Position numbers and translations under genes: made by a program | NCBI RefSeq assembly: GCF_000423445.1 | Contig: NZ_AUHZ01000013.1 | Coordinates: 1-64,000 of the forward strand | DNA length: 64,000 bases | Direction of reading: 5' to 3' | Source of the DNA: Acidipropionibacterium thoenii DSM 20276 | GTDB lineage: Bacteria; Actinomycetota; Actinomycetes; Propionibacteriales; Propionibacteriaceae | Shown here: positions 8,165 to 19,571 of the stretch, piece by piece | Layout: every line of letters starts with the position of its first letter | Numbering within the stretch: position 1 is the stretch's first letter | Notes under the pieces: generated by a model | The model's input: the letters and a program-made list of their open reading frames with translations, nothing else | What the model was told of the DNA's origin: nothing | Databases searched by the model: none

Positions 8165-9577
8165 TTATGACATGCTCGGCCTCGCGGCGCCATTCGTGTC
8201 GTCGGAGCCTTCTGTGGTTCGGATACCGGCTGGGTCATCACGGACTCGCAGAACCACCGGCACGGCGTGAGGCCGCACCTTCTCCTCCAGGAAGTGCAGG
8301 CTCACTGCCGCGATCACGGCGACGCCCATCGCGACGTCGCGGAAGACGAACCAGCTGTGGATCTGGGAGTGGTTCTTCATGATCTCCAGGTAGCCGGGGA
8401 CATACAGCACGGGAATGAGTAGGACGAGCATCCCCACCAGACTGTGACGGTCACGCAGGAGCAGCCACGCGATGATGACCAGGGCGAGCACGATCACCAT
8501 TGTCAGCACGTACTGCGAGAGCGGGTAGGACAGCCACATGCGGAAATTCGTCATGGTGGTCGCTCCGGGTTCCAGATTCACCGCGTAGTGGCGGCCAGTA
8601 GATGACACGTCGCCATCGAGACGGAACTTCGCAGTGTTCCTCACGTTGCTGACCGTCGTGCGCCAGCCGTTGTAGGGCATCGCCTCGAACCATCGGGCAA
8701 CCCAGGTGCCGACGAAGCCGACAAGCCAGCCGAGCGTCGAGGAGGCCAGGAAGGCGAGCGTGGTGCGAATCCTGCGGCTGCTCGTCCAGCCGGCCAGCCC
8801 GGCCATCGCGACGGCCAGGACGCAGGAGGCCGGCGGGTTCGTCAACAGGTCCATGAATGCGAACAGCCCGCCAGCAATCACCGCCAGGTAGCCGGCCGCC
8901 TGCCACCTGCGACTCAGCTGGAGCACCATGGCCCCGGTGGCCAGAATGGTCGCCTGGGCCAGCGCGTGGGTGAACTGCGAGGTCAGCGCCAACAGATCGG
9001 TGGTGCCCAGATAGACGCCGATCAGCCCGATCGCCGCCCACAGGCCGGCGCGTTTCGCCAGCATGACGGCGAGGTAGAACACCGCGGCCACCAGGCACAA
9101 CAACGACACCACCCGAGCCATGTAGACCCCGCCCAGTGCCAGCGCAGGCCTGGAGACCACTGAGAAGCCGGACCAGTAGCGGATATAGGGGCTCGCGCCA
9201 CCGGTGAGCTCGTTCGGGTGCCTCTTGAAGTGCCCCATCATCACCGCGACCTGAGGTCCCCCGGTGCACCGCGGAACCATCGAGACCCGCTTCCACAGCG
9301 GCATCTGCGAGTGCGCCGGAAGAACGCCGATGCAGTATCCGATGGTCTCGGTGTAGGTGTCGGTCCGGTTGCCCAGCCCGTTCGGCTGATAGCTGGCCGA
9401 GTTGAGCCCGCTCCGGGACTGGGCGACGACCTGGTTGATGATCCGCCCGTTGGGAATCGCGAACCCGATAGCCAGCAGCACTGTGCACCCGACGATGGTC
9501 GCGAGAAGCGTCGCCAACACTTTGAGGATGTATCGCCAGACCACTCGCCACCAAACGGCGGTCTTGTTGTGTGTCAC
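8165..9577 (-). CDS. Multi-spanning membrane protein, possible GT-C-type, unknown function
   Basis: The GTG at 9577 with a GGAGGG site is preferred, giving 470 residues; the ATG at 9715 would add 46 non-membrane residues with little support. About ten to eleven membrane segments are visible, starting at about residues 15-40. After the first segment is a long extracytoplasmic loop (about 40-135) with Asn, Tyr and Cys residues. A second loop follows near residues 310-350. The layout, a large loop after the first helix followed by many helices, resembles GT-C glycosyltransferases or actinobacterial DUF membrane families, but no diagnostic motif is seen. Its C-terminus is hydrophilic and acidic. 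Confidence 0.7.
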   Translation of the reverse strand: MTHNKTAVWWRVVWRYILKVLATLLATIVGCTVLLAIGFAIPNGRIINQVVAQSRSGLNSASYQPNGLGNRTDTYTETIGYCIGVLPAHSQMPLWKRVSMVPRCTGGPQVAVMMGHFKRHPNELTGGASPYIRYWSGFSVVSRPALALGGVYMARVVSLLCLVAAVFYLAVMLAKRAGLWAAIGLIGVYLGTTDLLALTSQFTHALAQATILATGAMVLQLSRRWQAAGYLAVIAGGLFAFMDLLTNPPASCVLAVAMAGLAGWTSSRRIRTTLAFLASSTLGWLVGFVGTWVARWFEAMPYNGWRTTVSNVRNTAKFRLDGDVSSTGRHYAVNLEPGATTMTNFRMWLSYPLSQYVLTMVIVLALVIIAWLLLRDRHSLVGMLVLLIPVLYVPGYLEIMKNHSQIHSWFVFRDVAMGVAVIAAVSLHFLEEKVRPHAVPVVLRVRDDPAGIRTTEGSDDTNGAARPSMS

Positions 9578-9727
9578 GAAGCGCCCTCCCTCGAGGTCCT
9601 GAATCCACCCACGGGATTCACAAGCGATCAATGTACGATCCGCATCCTGCCCGACACGGCAGATGTGCCGGTCCCGAGGAACCGGCCCATCCTGGCGACA
9701 CAACTTGGGACTCACCCCTGCGCAGAG

Positions 9728-9763
9728 CCCCCGCCACGGGGGTTGCGAGGGGGTCGTCCCCCT
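9728..9763 (-). terminator. Possible terminator region after sdhB
   Basis: Two short hairpins lie 13-48 bases after the sdhB stop: CCCCC/GGGGG with a five-base loop (9728-9742) and AGGGGG/CCCCCT with a TCGT loop (9748-9763). Each is short and lacks a T-run, so the call is tentative. Confidence 0.35.
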
Positions 9764-9775
9764 GCCTCGATCAGC

Positions 9776-10545
9776 TCAATCTTCCTTGCCGTCGTGCTTG
9801 AACAGCGAGGCGATGAGGTCACGGTTGAGCTGGCTGATCGACTCCAACGGAATGCCCTTGGGGCACACCGCCGCGCACTCTCCGATATTGGTGCAGCCAC
9901 CGAACCCTTCGGCGTCCTCCTGCGCCACCATCGACTTGACGCGCAGCACCCGTTCCGGCTGGCCCTGCGGGAGCATCGCCAGGTGGGTGATCTTTGCCGA
10001 GGTGAAGAGCATCGCCGAACCGTTGGGGCAGGCCGCCACGCAGGCGCCACAACCGATGCAGGTGGCGGCGTCGAATGCGCGATCGGAGCGCTTCTTGTTG
10101 ATCTGAACGGCATGGGCATCGGGAGCTGCACCGGTGTTGACCGAGATGTAGCCACCTGCCTCGATGATCCGGTCCAGCGCCGAGCGGTCGACGACCAGGT
10201 CCCGCAGCACCGGGAAGGCAGCTGCCTTCCAGGGCTCGATGGTGATCGTGGAGCCGTCGGCGAAGGAACGCATGTGCAGCTGACAGGTGGTGGTGCGCAC
10301 GGGCTGTGCGACTCCCTGGCCACCGTGCGGCACACCGTTGATCACGACACCGCACTGACCGCAGATACCCTCACGGCAGTCGGAGTCGAAGGCCACGGGA
10401 TCCTCCCCCGTGGCAGTGAGCTGCTCGTTGAGCAGGTCGAGCATCTCCAGGAAGGACATGTCCCCGGAGACCCCGTCGAGGGTGTACTGGACCAGATGGC
10501 CCTTCTCGGCCTGATTGCGCTGGCGCCAGATACGCAGATTGATTT

Positions 10546-10549
<4 letters not shown>
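9776..10549 (-). CDS. sdhB: Succinate dehydrogenase/fumarate reductase iron-sulfur subunit
   Basis: The subunit carries electrons between the flavoprotein and the membrane anchor. The 257-residue protein has a [2Fe-2S] ferredoxin domain with [10 protein letters not shown] (Cys58, Cys63, Cys66) and a later Cys in T-T-C-Q. The C-terminal part has the 4Fe/3Fe motifs [12 protein letters not shown] and [16 protein letters not shown]. The start overlaps the sdhA stop by four bases. Organisation as sdhC-A-B with a single cytochrome b subunit is the type B form, which also includes fumarate reductases. In propionibacteria it runs toward fumarate reduction in the Wood-Werkman cycle. Confidence 0.95.
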
Positions 10550-12569
<2,020 letters not shown>

Positions 12570-12570
<1 letters not shown>

Positions 12571-13295
12571 CAGTTGGCCCCCCCGACGATGTTGAAGAAG
12601 ATGAGGAAGGGAGGCACCAGGAAGCCGACGAAGATGACGGCTCCGACCGCCCAGGAGCACAGCCGCAGGACCTTGCGCGTGATCCCGGAGACGTTGGCGC
12701 CCAAGGTCGCGAAGGCGCTCCAGAACCCGTGGCTGACGTGGGCGCAGATGGCTGCCATCGCGATCACGTAGATCACGATGAAGATCCAGTTGCCGAAGGC
12801 CGTGAAGACCATTCCGGCGCGCCCGTCAGGACCGTCGTGCGGGTTGCCGAAGGCAGCCGGGGCGATGGTGAACTGCAGCAGGTGCATGACCACGAACAGC
12901 ACGATGATGATGCCGCTCCAGATCATGGTGCGGGCAGCGTAGGTGTTGTTCGGGGACAGCGACTTCTTGATCGAGTAGCGTCCGGCACCGCCCCTGCCCG
13001 CGACGTTCTGCTTGGTGACCCGGGAGGCCGACCAGATGTGCAGTATGACGCACAGCAGCAGGACGCACCTGAACATCCACAGGAAGGTGTCACCTGGGAG
13101 GATCGGGTTGAGGATGGTGCGCAGGAACCCTGCGTAATGGTTGAAGTCTTCGACACTGATGAGAATCTTCAGATTGCCGAACATGTGAAAGAGCAGGAAG
13201 AGGACCAGGACCAGTCCGGTGACGGCCATGAGGGCCTTCGCCGCGACGCTTGATCGCACCGCTCTCTGATGAGTACTAAGTGTTGTAGTCGCCAC
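12570..13295 (-). CDS. sdhC: Succinate dehydrogenase/fumarate reductase cytochrome b subunit
   Basis: This is the single membrane anchor of a type B complex, with 241 residues and five membrane helices at about 20-38, 69-88, 122-145, 165-190 and 210-233. Histidines inside or near the helices (in [21 protein letters not shown] and CAHVSHGF) are candidates for two b-type hemes. The first gene of the sdhCAB operon, it starts 77 bases after the trmD stop, so a promoter is expected in that gap. Confidence 0.93.
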
Positions 13296-13372
13296 GGCGA
13301 CACCATAGCCAACCGACTACGTCACCGTGTAGTGGACCCCCCGATTGGGGCCTCACTGCCCCGGCTCTCAGC

Positions 13373-14080
13373 TCACAACAGGTCGGGTCTGCGGCTGCCG
13401 GTGATCTCCACCGACTGGTCGTGACGCCATTGGGCGATCCTGCCGTGGTGGCCGCTCATCAGCACCTCCGGAACCTCCAGACCGCGCCAACTCACCGGTC
13501 GGGTGTAGTTCGGGTACTCCAGCAGGCCCTCCTGGCCGGGCGAGTAGGACTCCTCGGTGAGCGACTCGGGGTTGCCGATCACCCCGGGGATCAGCCGGAC
13601 CACCGCCTCGGTGATGGCCAGCGCGGCCACCTCCCCGCCATTGAGGACATAGTCCCCCAGGCTCAACTCGTGGAGGGTCCACCGGGTTCGCAGGTACTCC
13701 AGTACCCGATGGTCGATGCCCTCGTAGCGCCCGCAGCAGAACAGGATCCGGCGGGCCGTCGACAGCTGCTCGGCGTCGCGTTGACGGAACGGGTACCCCG
13801 AGGGGGTGGGCACCACGACGTGGATCTCGGGGTCGGGCTCGGTGCCGAGCAGCTCATCGAAGGCCTCCCCCCAGGGTTCGGGTTTCATCACCATTCCCGC
13901 TCCGCCACCGCAGGGGGTGTCGTCCACGGTGCGGTGCCGGTCGTGGGTCCAGCGACGCAGGTCCCAGAAGTGGGTCTCCACCAGACCGTGCTCGGCGGCC
14001 TTGCCGAGCAGCGACAGGTGCAGCACCTGGAAGTAGTCGGGGAAGATCGACAGATAGTCCAATCGCGTCACCGCAGTCAC
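13373..14080 (-). CDS. trmD: tRNA (guanine-N1)-methyltransferase
   Basis: TrmD methylates G37 of tRNAs that read codons starting with C or G in the Leu, Pro and Arg sets, preventing frameshifts. The 235-residue SPOUT protein shows [10 protein letters not shown] at the N-terminus, [17 protein letters not shown], the trefoil-knot AdoMet site C-G-R-Y-E-G-I-D and [12 protein letters not shown]. It belongs to the rpsP-khpA-rimM-trmD ribosome-assembly cluster, starting two bases after the rimM stop codon. Confidence 0.97.
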   Translation of the reverse strand: MTAVTRLDYLSIFPDYFQVLHLSLLGKAAEHGLVETHFWDLRRWTHDRHRTVDDTPCGGGAGMVMKPEPWGEAFDELLGTEPDPEIHVVVPTPSGYPFRQRDAEQLSTARRILFCCGRYEGIDHRVLEYLRTRWTLHELSLGDYVLNGGEVAALAITEAVVRLIPGVIGNPESLTEESYSPGQEGLLEYPNYTRPVSWRGLEVPEVLMSGHHGRIAQWRHDQSVEITGSRRPDLL

Positions 14081-14082
14081 CC

Positions 14083-14616
14083 TCAGAGCGCCTCCTCGGC
14101 CTGGTCGTCGACCAGGCCACCGACCTCTGCCAGGGTGAGGGTCCCGGCAGCCAGGTCGACACCGGTCACCAGGGCCGACACGAATGGCACCAGTCTCTCG
14201 ACCCCGTCGACGTCGATGGCCAGCAGGTCCTGAGCCGGCAGATGGATGACGTCGGTGACCTCCCCCAGCTGCTCCCCCTGGCTGTTCAGGACCGTCAGGG
14301 CGCGGAGCTGGCGGTCGTAGTACTCGTCATCGCCGTCGGGCAGCTCATCGGCAGCCACCTCGGCGACCAGCACGGCGCCCTTGAGAGCCTCGGCGGCGGT
14401 CCGATCGGCCACCTCTGCGAAGTGCACCTGGAACCCGCCCGACAGGTCTCGACCGGCGGTGACATGGAGCTTGCGGCCGGTGCCCTCGATGCCGACCAGC
14501 GAGCCCGGCGCGAAGCGACGGGAGGGTTCGTCGGTGCGCAGCGAGACCAGGACATCTCCTCGCAGCCCATGGGCCCTACCGACCCGGCCGACCACGACCT
14601 CCAGGTGTTCACTCAT
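14083..14616 (-). CDS. rimM: 16S rRNA processing protein RimM
   Basis: RimM helps mature the 30S head and binds S19. The ATG at 14616 ([10 protein letters not shown]) has an AGGAG site seven bases upstream and gives 177 residues. The N-terminal domain carries [11 protein letters not shown] and S-L-R-T-D-E-P. The C-terminal PRC-barrel has [11 protein letters not shown] and [16 protein letters not shown]. Gene order matches the standard actinobacterial cluster. Confidence 0.95.
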   Translation of the reverse strand: MSEHLEVVVGRVGRAHGLRGDVLVSLRTDEPSRRFAPGSLVGIEGTGRKLHVTAGRDLSGGFQVHFAEVADRTAAEALKGAVLVAEVAADELPDGDDEYYDRQLRALTVLNSQGEQLGEVTDVIHLPAQDLLAIDVDGVERLVPFVSALVTGVDLAAGTLTLAEVGGLVDDQAEEAL

Positions 14617-14716
14617 TGATGCTCTCCTTCGAATCTGGACCCCCGGCACGACAAGCGGCCGCGACCCTGTCAGGGCCACGGCCGCCATCGGCTCCGGTGA
14701 GATCTCCGGGACGCGC

Positions 14717-14971
14717 TCAGCGACGTCGTCCGCCGCGACGGTCCACGTCGACGAAATCGACCCGGACCTGCTCACCTGCGGCGAGGGCGTCCACCACGGT
14801 GCGCAGTGAGGAGGCGGTACGGCCCTGGCGGCCGATCACCTTCCCGATGTCGGAGGGGTTGACGCGCACCTCGAGCATCTGACCGCGGCGCAGTTCCTTC
14901 TCACGCACCCGGACATCGTCCGGATTGGAGACGATGCCTGAGACCAGGTGCTCGAGAGCCTCGGTGAGCAT
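14717..14971 (-). CDS. khpA: KH-domain RNA-binding protein KhpA
   Basis: An 84-residue protein beginning MLTEALEHLVSGIVSNPDDV. Most of it is one KH domain with the GxxG-type loop IGKVIGRQGRTASSLR (42-57). KhpA works with KhpB in some bacteria to bind many RNAs and influence cell division and growth. It starts just after the rpsP stop codon and lies 100 bases before rimM. Confidence 0.93.
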   Translation of the reverse strand: MLTEALEHLVSGIVSNPDDVRVREKELRRGQMLEVRVNPSDIGKVIGRQGRTASSLRTVVDALAAGEQVRVDFVDVDRRGGRRR

Positions 14972-14972
14972 C

Positions 14973-15383
14973 TCAGGCCTCGGCCTTCTCGGCGGGAGCC
15001 TCCTCGGCCGCAGCCTTGGGGGTGATGGCCTCACGGGCAGGCTCGTCGGCCTCGGCGAGGGCGGCGTTGAACAGCTCGTCCTTGTCGGGGCGGGCCGGCT
15101 GCTCGGTGACCCCGGAGGCGGTCCTGCCCCCGGTGAAGGCCTGCCAGTCGCCAGTGCGCTTGAGCAGCGCCACGACGGCCTCGGTGGGCTGGGCGCCGAC
15201 GCCCAGCCAGTACTGTGCGCGCTCGGAGTCGATCTTGATGATCGACGGATCGCTCTTGGGATGGTACTGGCCGATCTCCTCGATGGCACGGCCGTCGCGC
15301 TTGGTGCGCGAGTCCATGACGACAACGCGGTAGTGCGGGGTACGGATCTTGCCGAGACGCTTCAGACGAATCTTGGTAGCCAC
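14973..15383 (-). CDS. rpsP: 30S ribosomal protein S16
   Basis: The GTG at 15383 ([20 protein letters not shown]) follows an AGGAGA site ten bases upstream; the longer frame from 15539 is not supported. The 136-residue product has the S16 core in the first 80 residues, then an Ala/Glu/Pro-rich tail longer than in Escherichia coli (82 aa). Such tails occur in actinobacterial S16. It is the first gene of the rpsP-khpA-rimM-trmD cluster. Confidence 0.96.
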   Translation of the reverse strand: MATKIRLKRLGKIRTPHYRVVVMDSRTKRDGRAIEEIGQYHPKSDPSIIKIDSERAQYWLGVGAQPTEAVVALLKRTGDWQAFTGGRTASGVTEQPARPDKDELFNAALAEADEPAREAITPKAAAEEAPAEKAEA

Positions 15384-15572
15384 GTGTGTGGATTCTCCTA
15401 TGGGACGCACCCGGGCTGATGACCCGGGAAGAACGGGTGAGGACGCCGCCGTTGTGGGGCACGCGGTGACGACTTCGAGGAACCACCTGGACGGCGAGAG
15501 AGGGTACCGACCGGGCAGAAGCTCTCGCCATTCTGCCACATCACACCGATCGGTGGGAAACCTCGCGCGAAG

Positions 15573-16754
15573 TCACGCCGGGTCCAGCACGACTCTGCCG
15601 CGCAGCACGATGAACATCGGCCGGTCGAGGGTGCTGAGGTCGGTGCGCGGGTCGGCGTCGAGTACCAGCAGGTCAGCGGACCCGCCGACCTCCAGCTGGC
15701 CCTGCCCCAGCCACTCCCGGGCACGCCAGCAGGCGGCCCCCAGGGCGAACTCAGGGCCCGCGATCTCGGCGAGCCTCGTCACCTCCCGGCTCACCAGGCC
15801 GTGCGGCACGGTGCCTCCCGCGTCGGTGCCGGCGTAGACCGGGACCCCGGCGTCGACCGCTCTGCCAATGGTCTCCTTGACGTGGGCGTGGAGGTGACGC
15901 ATGTGGGCGGCATAGACCGGGAACCGCTGGTCGGCGGAGGCCGCGATCGCCGGGAAGTTGTCGATGTTGATGAGAGTCGGCACCAGTGCGACCCCGCGGA
16001 CCGCCATCTGCGAGATCGTCTCGTCGGTGAGTCCGGTGCCGTGCTCGATGCCGTCGATGCCGGCCGCCACCAGCTGGGCGGGAGCCTCCTCGGAGAAGCA
16101 ATGGGCGGTGACCCGGGCGCCGAGTTGATGGGCCCGGTCGATGGCGGCGCGTGCGACATCGGCGGGCCACAGCGGGGCCAGGTCCCCCTCCTGGCGGTCG
16201 ATCCAGTCGCCGACCAGTTTGACCCAGCCGTCGCCGGCCCGGGCCTGCCGTTCCACCTCGGCGACCAGGTCGTCGGGGTCCACCTCGGCGGCGTAGTCGC
16301 GGATGTACCGCTTGGGCCGGGCGATGTGGCGACCGGCTCGGATGATGCGGGGCAGGTCGGGGCGTTCATCGATCCAGTGGGTGTCGGCCGGGGACCCGGC
16401 GTCTCGGAGCAGCAGCGTGCCGGCGGCGGTCTCGGTGAGGGCCTGCTGCTCGGCGACCCGGGGGCTGACCGCCCCCTTGGCGTCCAACCCGATGTGATTG
16501 TGGGCGTCGACCAGGCCGGGCATCACCCAGCAGTCCCGGGCCAGGGTCCGGGCCCCCGGCAGCGGGCCCTCGACGAGCACTCCGTCGTGGATCCACAGGT
16601 CACGCTGGTCCCCGGCGGGCAGCACCACTGCGCAGATCCGCAGATCCTCGGCCGGGGCCAGGCGGGCCAGCGCGGCGGGATCGATGTGGGTGTGGGTGGA
16701 CCCGTCGTGGGTGTGGGTGTGGAACAGTGGCGAACCGTCCTGTGGCCCGGTCAT
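15573..16754 (-). CDS. Amidohydrolase family protein with His-rich N-terminus
   Basis: The ATG at 16754, one base after the ffh stop codon, gives 393 residues. The metal-dependent hydrolase fold is shown by the PGLVDAHNHIG motif (first two metal His), a later TAHCFSE segment, IEHGTG and the Asp in YAGTDAGGT. A strand-rich domain flanks both ends, as in imidazolonepropionase- and prolidase-like members. The N-terminus has FHTHTHDGSTHTH (residues 11-23), five His on alternating positions that look like a metal-binding tag. The substrate cannot be told. The gene lies between ffh and rpsP and is probably co-transcribed with ffh. Confidence 0.85.
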   Translation of the reverse strand: MTGPQDGSPLFHTHTHDGSTHTHIDPAALARLAPAEDLRICAVVLPAGDQRDLWIHDGVLVEGPLPGARTLARDCWVMPGLVDAHNHIGLDAKGAVSPRVAEQQALTETAAGTLLLRDAGSPADTHWIDERPDLPRIIRAGRHIARPKRYIRDYAAEVDPDDLVAEVERQARAGDGWVKLVGDWIDRQEGDLAPLWPADVARAAIDRAHQLGARVTAHCFSEEAPAQLVAAGIDGIEHGTGLTDETISQMAVRGVALVPTLINIDNFPAIAASADQRFPVYAAHMRHLHAHVKETIGRAVDAGVPVYAGTDAGGTVPHGLVSREVTRLAEIAGPEFALGAACWRAREWLGQGQLEVGGSADLLVLDADPRTDLSTLDRPMFIVLRGRVVLDPA

Positions 16755-16755
16755 C

Positions 16756-18342
16756 TCAGCGCGGGCCCTTGTTCTTCTGGTTGAACATCTGCTCCATGCC
16801 GGGAGGCATCCGGAAGTCGGCCATCGCCTTGCTGAGATCCTCCTGGGAGGTGGGCAGCCCGGCCGCCGGGGTGCCGAACGGATTGCCGGTCTCGGCGGGC
16901 TTCCGGGAGGTGCCGGCCTTCTCCTGGGCGGCCCTCTTGGCAGGATTGCCGGAGGCCCCCTTGCGGCGCTTCTGCTGCTTCTTGCGCTGCTGCTTGGCGC
17001 CGTGCTTGGCCATCGACCCGACCATCCCGCCACCCATCCCCTGGCTCATCTGGGTCATCATCTTGCGGGCGTCGACGAACCGGTTGACGAGGTTGTTGAC
17101 GTCTCTCACCTCGACTCCCGACCCCTTGGCGATCCGGGAGCGTCGGGAGCCGTTGAGGATCCCGACGTCGGCCCTCTCGGCGGGGGTCATGGACAGGATG
17201 ATGGCCTCGATCCGGTCGACCTCGCGCTCGTCGATGTCGGAGATCTGGTTCTTCATCTGGCCGACCCCGGGGAGCATTCCCATGATCTTGGACATCGGCC
17301 CCATCTGGCGCATCTGCCGCATCAGGCCGAGGAAGTCGTCGAGGCCGAACTGGCCCTTGCCGGCCAGCAGCTTCTCCGCCGCCGCCTGGGACTGCTCCTT
17401 GTCGAAGGCCTTCTCGGCCTGCTCGATGAGGGTGAGCATGTCGCCCATGTCGAGGATCCGGGAGGCCATCCGGTCGGGGTGGAAGACGTCGAAGTCCTTG
17501 AGGCCCTCGCCGGAGGAGGCGAACATGATCGGCCGCCCGACCACCCGGGCGATCGACAGTGCGGCGCCGCCCCGGGCGTCGCCGTCGAGCTTGGTGAGCA
17601 CCACCCCGTCGAAGCCGACCCCCTCCTGGAAGGCCACCGCGGTGTTGACGGCGTCCTGGCCGATCATCGCGTCGACCACGAAGAGGGTCTCGGAGGGGTT
17701 GGTGGCGGCCTTGATGTCGGCGGCCTGGCGCATCAGCTCCTCATCGACGCCCAGGCGTCCGGCGGTGTCGATGATGACGACGTCGTAGAGCTTGCGACGC
17801 GCTTCCTCGACCGACTCCCGGGCGACCTCGACCGGGTCGCCGACGCCGTTGCCGGGCTGCGGGGCGAACACCTTGACCCCCGCTCGTTCACCGACCACCT
17901 GCAGCTGGGTGACGGCATTGGGGCGCTGCAGGTCGCAGGCCGCCAGCATCGGGGAGTGGCCCTCCTCCTTGAACCAGCGGGCGAGCTTGCCGGCCAGGGT
18001 GGTCTTCCCGGCACCCTGAAGCCCTGCCAGCATGATGACGGTGGGCGGGTTCTTGGCGAACCGGACGGTGCGGGTCTCCCCGCCGAGGATGCCGACCAGC
18101 TCCTCGTTGACGATCTTGATGATCTGCTGGGTCGGGTTGAGCGCCTTGGACAGTTCCTCGCCGTGACAGCGCTGCTTGACCGAGGCGACGAACTCCTTGA
18201 CGACGCCGAGGTTGACATCGGCCTCCAGCAGCGCGATCCGGATCTGACGCGCTGTGGCGTCGATGTCGGCGTCGGTCAGTCGGCCCTTGCCGCGCAGGCC
18301 CTTGAAGGTCGCTGCGAGTCGATCCTGGAGTGTGTCGAACAC
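16756..18342 (-). CDS. ffh: Signal recognition particle protein Ffh (SRP54)
   Basis: This GTPase binds 4.5S/SRP RNA and signal sequences and delivers ribosomes to FtsY. The 528-residue protein begins MFDTLQDRLAATFKGLRG (N domain). The G domain has GLQGAGKTTLAGKL from 107, DTAGR near 195 and T-K-L-D-G-D-A-R-G-G. The M domain is Met-rich, with MRQMRQMGPMSKIMGM, the RNA-binding RRSRIAKGSG and many Met near the C-terminus. The tail is basic, with Lys/Gln repeats. Confidence 0.97.
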   Translation of the reverse strand: MFDTLQDRLAATFKGLRGKGRLTDADIDATARQIRIALLEADVNLGVVKEFVASVKQRCHGEELSKALNPTQQIIKIVNEELVGILGGETRTVRFAKNPPTVIMLAGLQGAGKTTLAGKLARWFKEEGHSPMLAACDLQRPNAVTQLQVVGERAGVKVFAPQPGNGVGDPVEVARESVEEARRKLYDVVIIDTAGRLGVDEELMRQAADIKAATNPSETLFVVDAMIGQDAVNTAVAFQEGVGFDGVVLTKLDGDARGGAALSIARVVGRPIMFASSGEGLKDFDVFHPDRMASRILDMGDMLTLIEQAEKAFDKEQSQAAAEKLLAGKGQFGLDDFLGLMRQMRQMGPMSKIMGMLPGVGQMKNQISDIDEREVDRIEAIILSMTPAERADVGILNGSRRSRIAKGSGVEVRDVNNLVNRFVDARKMMTQMSQGMGGGMVGSMAKHGAKQQRKKQQKRRKGASGNPAKRAAQEKAGTSRKPAETGNPFGTPAAGLPTSQEDLSKAMADFRMPPGMEQMFNQKNKGPR

Positions 18343-18410
18343 GGGTGAGTTCCTTCGGTGGACTTGTGCTGGCAGTCAGCGACCACAGTACCGCCGATGG
18401 ACCCCGCGAC

Positions 18411-19571
18411 TCACAGTCCGTACTGTCCCAACCACCGCATCGACTCCGAGATGAAGGGGGTGTAGGTGCTGGTGTGGTGACCTCCCTGGGCGGTGAGGAT
18501 GAAGGCGAACTGGTCCATCGTATGGGCGTGGTTCCAGAAGTCCTGGCCGTCGGCCCAGACCTGTCCGTAGGACATCGCCGGGTTGGCGGCGTCCCCCCAG
18601 GTGGACTTGTCCGCCCGGCTCATCACCGACAGGAAGCGGACCTCACTGGGCACATTCCTCGCCTTGACCCGCATGATCGGCGAGTTCTCGTCACGGGTCT
18701 GCTGGGTGACCTGGGAGAGCTGGGGCTGCCCGTAGACCGGGTGGTAGTACGGCGCCAGGCCGAATCCGGCGCGGAACTCGGTGTGGTATTTGATGGTGAA
18801 GTTGGCGGCGCAGTAGCCGCCGGTGCTGTAGCCGGCCACGAACTTCGAGGCGGCCGTGCGGCCCACCCGGTAGTGCTTCTGGATCCTGGTGATGGCGGTG
18901 CGCATGATCCAGCTCTGCTGCTTGATCACGCCGACATCGGTGCACTCGGTGTCCTGCCCGGTGCGGATCTCCCCGGGCAGGAAGACGATCACGTACGGGT
19001 TGGCCTTGTACTGCTTGATCATCTCCAGGCCCGGGCCGATCAGCGGGACGGAGACGTTGTCCCGGTCGCCGTTGTCGCCCTCCCCGCCGATCCAGTAGAG
19101 CACCGGGAAACGGGTGTGGACCTGGGAGCGCTCGAAGTACTGCGGTGGCAGCCAGACCGGGACATGAGCATTGCGGGCGTCGGTCCCCGGCATCATGATT
19201 CCGGCCATCAGGCCGTCGGGATGCGGATTGTCCTTGCTGATCGGGATCCTCTTGACGGCCGTGCGATGGATGTCGATGAGACCGTGGCGCGGCGCGACCG
19301 GGGCCTCTCCGAGCAGTTCTCCCCAGCTGGTGTAGAAGCCGTAGGTGTTGTTGATCGGCAGGAAGACCGCGACCAGGGCGATGAGCTGGCAGCAGAACAC
19401 CAGCAGTGCGCGGCCGATCCCCCGCCCGATTCTGCGCAGCCGACCGCCGGTGGCCCGCCACCCCCACCACAGACCGATCAGGATGGGGACCAGCACCGCC
19501 AGGCCCATCATCGCCCAGGCCAGCTGCGGACTCATGATGCCGACCAGCAGCAGCGGTGTCCGAGTGGTCAC
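18411..19571 (-). CDS. Membrane-anchored esterase of the antigen-85/EstA type
   Basis: The 386-residue protein has membrane segments at about 7-36 and 53-70, then an extracytoplasmic alpha/beta-hydrolase domain. The nucleophile elbow is GYSTGGY near residue 245, and a likely catalytic His lies in QGGHHTSTY near 365. The fold and the V-L-Y-W-I-G-G-E-G segment resemble putative esterases related to mycolyltransferases. It overlaps the upstream membrane protein by four bases, so it belongs to the glycan module that extends to 23257. Transfer or removal of an acyl group on an exported glycan is a reasonable inference, not shown. Confidence 0.8.
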   Translation of the reverse strand: MTTRTPLLLVGIMSPQLAWAMMGLAVLVPILIGLWWGWRATGGRLRRIGRGIGRALLVFCCQLIALVAVFLPINNTYGFYTSWGELLGEAPVAPRHGLIDIHRTAVKRIPISKDNPHPDGLMAGIMMPGTDARNAHVPVWLPPQYFERSQVHTRFPVLYWIGGEGDNGDRDNVSVPLIGPGLEMIKQYKANPYVIVFLPGEIRTGQDTECTDVGVIKQQSWIMRTAITRIQKHYRVGRTAASKFVAGYSTGGYCAANFTIKYHTEFRAGFGLAPYYHPVYGQPQLSQVTQQTRDENSPIMRVKARNVPSEVRFLSVMSRADKSTWGDAANPAMSYGQVWADGQDFWNHAHTMDQFAFILTAQGGHHTSTYTPFISESMRWLGQYGL

